Notes under the pieces: generated by a model
Seen by the model: only the letters and a program-made list of their open reading frames with translations
Told to the model about the DNA's origin: nothing
Database searches by the model: none
Shown here: piece after piece, positions 6,045 through 8,369 of the stretch
Layout: each line of letters starts with the position of its first letter
How positions within the stretch are numbered: position 1 is the stretch's first letter
NCBI GenBank assembly: GCA_046537735.1
Contig: JBKHKH010000087.1
Span: forward strand, 1-8,369
DNA length: 8,369 nucleotides
Reading direction: 5' to 3'
From: JdFR-22 sp046537735
GTDB lineage: Archaea; Halobacteriota; Archaeoglobi; Archaeoglobales; Archaeoglobaceae
Program-made: the position numbers and the translations under genes

Positions 6045-6732
6045 TGCTGGATACGGTGAAGTACACGTTTTGTTCGATATAGATTCACAAATAGAGAAGA
6101 AGAAGATAACTGCCATAGTGGGACCCAATGGTAGTGGGAAGAGTACCCTCTTAAAATCGCTATTTGGCCTCACCTCGATTTATTCTGGTAGGGTGTTCTA
6201 CAAGGATGAGGATATCACTCGCATGCCTGCTCACGAAAGGACCAAAATGGGGATCGCATACCTTCCTCAGGTGGACAATATATTTACCAATTTGACGGTG
6301 AAGGAAAATCTGACCATCGCCGGTTACACCCTGCCAGAAGATGAATTCGAGGAGAGAAAAGAAGTCTCTTTGAACACATTCCCTGAACTGAAGGATTTCA
6401 TGGACAGGAAAGCCGGGACTCTAAGCGGAGGGGAAAGGCAGTTCCTGGCAACTGCCACAGCTCTCATAAGAAAAGCAGAACTGGTTATGATGGATGAACC
6501 CTCAGCAGCACTATCCCCCAAATTCGCAGAGATGATGTTCGATAAGGTAGTGGAGTTGCGGGACGAGTTCAAATTGACCATTGCGCTAGTGGAACAGAAC
6601 ATAGAGAAAGCTTTAGCCATTAGCGAGAATGCATATCTTTTGGTCAGTGGTAGAATAGCTTTTGAGGGTAAATCTGGGGAGTTACTGGAACACGAGAAGT
6701 TCGAAAAGCTCTGTATGGGGATCTTACAATAA
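6022..6732 (+). CDS. livF: Branched-chain amino acid type ABC importer ATPase LivF
   Basis: This is the second ATPase of the importer and the heterodimer partner of LivG. The 236 residues carry Walker A GPNGSGKST (34-42), Q-loop Q83 (AYLPQVDNIF), signature LSGGE (134-138), and Walker B LVMMDEP (154-160) with E159. The position of the usual H-loop histidine reads LVEQN (Q192). This substitution is the norm for LivF proteins and not a defect. NLSAGYGEVHVLFDI at the N-terminus and AYLLVSGRIAFEG near the end are also characteristic. Translation starts at GTG 6022, with GAGGTG 7 bases upstream, and overlaps livG by 23 bp. It is the last gene of the plus arm; a T-rich tract follows directly after the stop. 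Confidence 0.94.
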   Translation: MIYTKNLSAGYGEVHVLFDIDSQIEKKKITAIVGPNGSGKSTLLKSLFGLTSIYSGRVFYKDEDITRMPAHERTKMGIAYLPQVDNIFTNLTVKENLTIAGYTLPEDEFEERKEVSLNTFPELKDFMDRKAGTLSGGERQFLATATALIRKAELVMMDEPSAALSPKFAEMMFDKVVELRDEFKLTIALVEQNIEKALAISENAYLLVSGRIAFEGKSGELLEHEKFEKLCMGILQ

Positions 6733-6733
6733 C

Positions 6734-6750
6734 TTATTTTTTATAATATT
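6734..6750 (+). terminator. Oligo-T terminator after livF
   Basis: TTATTTTTTATAATATT begins one base after the livF stop codon. It has six consecutive T and no stable hairpin, the usual form of an archaeal intrinsic terminator. Confidence 0.55.
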
Positions 6751-6842
6751 TAACTTGAAGTCTTTCTTGGGTTCTTGGAAACTATGGTTGTTCATTTTTA
6801 ATGTAGTTATGTAATCACAATTTCGGGCGTTCATTGAAAACA

Positions 6843-6850
6843 TTTTAATA
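6843..6850 (+). promoter_or_regulatory. TATA box of the actin-like gene
   Basis: TTTTAATA is preceded by the A-rich GAAAACA. Its centre lies about 27 bp ahead of the ATG at 6874, so transcription should start at or next to that codon. This geometry favours ATG 6874 over the upstream in-frame TTG at 6853. The rest of the 141 bp region between livF and this gene contains a tandem TTCTTGG (6764-6770, 6772-6778) and no gene that I can support. Confidence 0.6.
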
Positions 6851-6873
6851 TTTTGAGTATTACTATTATAATC

Positions 6874-7899
6874 ATGAAATCGGTTGGATTGGATATCGGA
6901 ACGAATTATACCAAAGCCACTGTGGATGGTAAACAAGTAATTTCTTTCCCTAGCATAGTGGTATACGGTGAAGAAAGAGACTGGAGCCTTACAGGCGAAA
7001 ACAAAGAAATTTATGTTGGTGAAGAAGCTCTAGCTATGGTTCAGAGTCTGGAGAATGTAGAAGCAACTAGGCCATTGCACGAAGGAAGGATAATGAACGA
7101 CTCGTATATAGAATTGGCCAAGCACGCTTTGAAGATGTTGGATGTCGATCCGGATGTGATTGCCACTGGAATGCCTGTGAAATCATCTAAAAATGAAAGA
7201 GAAGAGCTCATCAACGATATAAAGAAGCAATTGAGTTCAGATGCCCTGATATACCCTGAGCCTGTGGGAACGCTAGCTCAAATGAATACACAGACAGGTG
7301 TAAGCGTGGACATAGGCTTCGGCACCACTGACATTGCGGTCCTGTGCCAAATGGAATACATCAAGGGAGACACCCTACTTTTGGGGGTAGACTGGTTGTA
7401 TGATAATCTGGAAGTTCTAGTAAGGAAAAACTACGGAATAAACATAACGCCTGAGGAAATAACCAAGCTATTGACCACACCAGACTACGAGCTAGGAAGG
7501 ATCAGGAGTGGGAAGACCATAAAAATATCTCACAAGGATGTGTCGACTGAGTACAACAAATTACTCAAAAACTGGCTGGACAGGATCGTTAGCAGAACCA
7601 AACTGGTTATAGAAGGCCTTTCTACCGACATAGTGGACCAGATCGTACTCACTGGCGGCGGCTCACTTCTTCCTGGAGTATATGAGGAATTTGTGAACAA
7701 TTTTGAGAATGTAGCCAAAGTGGTGAGACCTGAAGACCCAGTCTCCAGCAATGCTATAGGCTATTACCAGCTTACAGAAAAACTGTACAAGACAAAGACC
7801 TCTCAAAAGGTAAAAGAGTCAGTGGAAGAGGCTAAACAGAAGGGTAAGAGCAAGAAAAAAGAGTCAAAGAAGAAGGAAGAAGTAGAAGTAAAAAACTGA
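6874..7899 (+). CDS. Archaeal actin-like ATPase (Ta0583/ParM-like)
   Basis: This is an ATPase of the actin/Hsp70 superfamily, expected to form cytoplasmic filaments. The 341-residue protein has the phosphate-1 motif LDIGTNYTKA (6-15), a PEPVGTLAQ segment (128-136), the phosphate-2 motif VDIGFGTTDIAV (145-156) and the adenosine motif LTGGGSLLPG (259-268). The overall pattern, including the ATGMPV strand (98-103), most resembles the Thermoplasma acidophilum Ta0583 actin, a relative of plasmid ParM, and not crenactin or MreB; this is from memory of the families. Beyond the fold, residues about 306-341 form a highly charged Lys/Glu tail, likely disordered or coiled. The ATG at 6874 is chosen because the TATA box sits 27 bp upstream; a TTG at 6853 would add seven residues. 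A gene with a ribbon-helix-helix-like N-terminus follows after 4 bp. The family is clear; the function is not. Confidence 0.9.
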   Translation: MKSVGLDIGTNYTKATVDGKQVISFPSIVVYGEERDWSLTGENKEIYVGEEALAMVQSLENVEATRPLHEGRIMNDSYIELAKHALKMLDVDPDVIATGMPVKSSKNEREELINDIKKQLSSDALIYPEPVGTLAQMNTQTGVSVDIGFGTTDIAVLCQMEYIKGDTLLLGVDWLYDNLEVLVRKNYGINITPEEITKLLTTPDYELGRIRSGKTIKISHKDVSTEYNKLLKNWLDRIVSRTKLVIEGLSTDIVDQIVLTGGGSLLPGVYEEFVNNFENVAKVVRPEDPVSSNAIGYYQLTEKLYKTKTSQKVKESVEEAKQKGKSKKKESKKKEEVEVKN

Positions 7900-7903
7900 T
7901 CAA

Positions 7904-8369
7904 ATGAAGGTCACTGTTGATATCCATCCGGAGATTGAGAAGTTACTTCTCAAGAAGTGTGAGAAGACTCAGACAGAACCTTCTGAGCTGGTAAAGCTGC
8001 TGGTCGAGTGGTACTTCCTCAAATTCAAAAAATCCAGAAATGAGGGCAGTAGTGGATTCATTAAGATCGCCAATCAGTGCGCCATGGAGAGAGTTAAGAA
8101 CTGCAGGTACAGCGACGGTAAAACTTGTGCTAGAGAGGTCTTCAATGATATAATGGCTGAAAAAGACCCTGAACCCATAGTTCCCTACAAGTGTCTATTT
8201 TGCCAGCACTTTGTCGACCGGAGGGAGCCCAAAGCAAAGAACCTCAAAAAAGAAAGGGATGGAGTAGACCAAATCCATGATATTGCCAAAGTAGCTGCCA
8301 GGATGGTAGTAGAGCTCTATGGTGAGAAACTAGGGTATAGGTCGAATCAAGAGTCGGATCAGGTTGAAG
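7904..8369 (+). CDS. Ribbon-helix-helix-like protein with cysteine cluster, cut by window end
   Basis: An open frame runs from ATG 7904 to the window edge: 155 codons are visible and no stop is reached. The first 40 residues look like a ribbon-helix-helix DNA-binding unit: strand MKVTVDI, helix HPEIEKLLLKKCEKTQ, turn TEPS, helix ELVKLLVEWYF. A central region then holds C59, C67, C75 and a CLFCQH motif (C97, C100, H102), which suggests a zinc or iron-sulphur site. A helical segment follows (about 121-142, DQIHDIAKVAARMVVELYG). I do not recognise the full-length family. The start lies 4 bases after the actin stop with a weak TGATC site before it, so the two genes are almost certainly one operon. 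The order actin then ribbon-helix-helix protein recalls ParM-ParR. The fold call is from pattern only; a role in transcription regulation is equally possible. Confidence 0.75.
   Translation, partial: MKVTVDIHPEIEKLLLKKCEKTQTEPSELVKLLVEWYFLKFKKSRNEGSSGFIKIANQCAMERVKNCRYSDGKTCAREVFNDIMAEKDPEPIVPYKCLFCQHFVDRREPKAKNLKKERDGVDQIHDIAKVAARMVVELYGEKLGYRSNQESDQVE

Noticed and set aside
5715..6173. 152-codon minus-strand open frame across livG and livF
   Set aside because: It covers two genes with full ABC ATPase motifs; no family resemblance and no promoter or ribosome site of its own.
6592..6600. Missing H-loop histidine in LivF as a sign of a degenerate ATPase
   Set aside because: LVEQN at this position is normal for LivF proteins; the other motifs are intact.

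Overview
The window looks like chromosomal DNA from an archaeon, most probably of the Thermoplasmatota or a near relative. Three things point there. TATA boxes with A-rich flanks lie about 24-28 bp ahead of start codons, so transcripts would be leaderless or nearly so. An archaeal Nob1 rRNA endonuclease is present. The actin-like ATPase resembles the Thermoplasma Ta0583 type. The lineage is inferred from recognised families, not from a database search.

Layout. Positions 3-1103 (minus strand) hold a CheY-like response regulator followed by a seven-helix membrane protein of unknown function. A 216-228 bp divergent intergenic region with a 46 bp interrupted inverted repeat separates them from a plus-strand pair: a 71-residue two-helix membrane protein overlapping nob1. 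Positions 2021-6732 carry a complete branched-chain amino acid type (HAAT family) ABC importer, split into two divergent arms. The permeases livH and livM are on the minus strand. The lipoprotein binding protein and the two ATPases (livK-livG-livF) are on the plus strand. A single palindromic TATA box in the 52 bp between the arms lies exactly 26.5 bp from both start codons. Within each arm the genes overlap by 22-29 bp, which suggests translational coupling. Positions 6874-8369 hold an actin-like ATPase gene. Four bases later comes a gene, cut by the window edge, for a protein with a ribbon-helix-helix-like N-terminus and a cysteine cluster.

How the genes work together. The Liv genes make one importer: LivK captures the ligand outside the membrane, LivH and LivM form the channel, and LivG and LivF hydrolyse ATP. 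The regulator and the seven-helix protein may form a small signalling unit, but this is only suggested by adjacency. The actin/ribbon-helix-helix pair is the most interesting item. The gene order (actin ATPase, then small DNA-binding protein) matches that of plasmid type II partition systems (ParM-ParR), so the pair could be an archaeal DNA-positioning or cytoskeletal module. No clear iteron-type centromere is visible upstream.

No tRNA, rRNA, CRISPR array, insertion sequence or integrase was seen.
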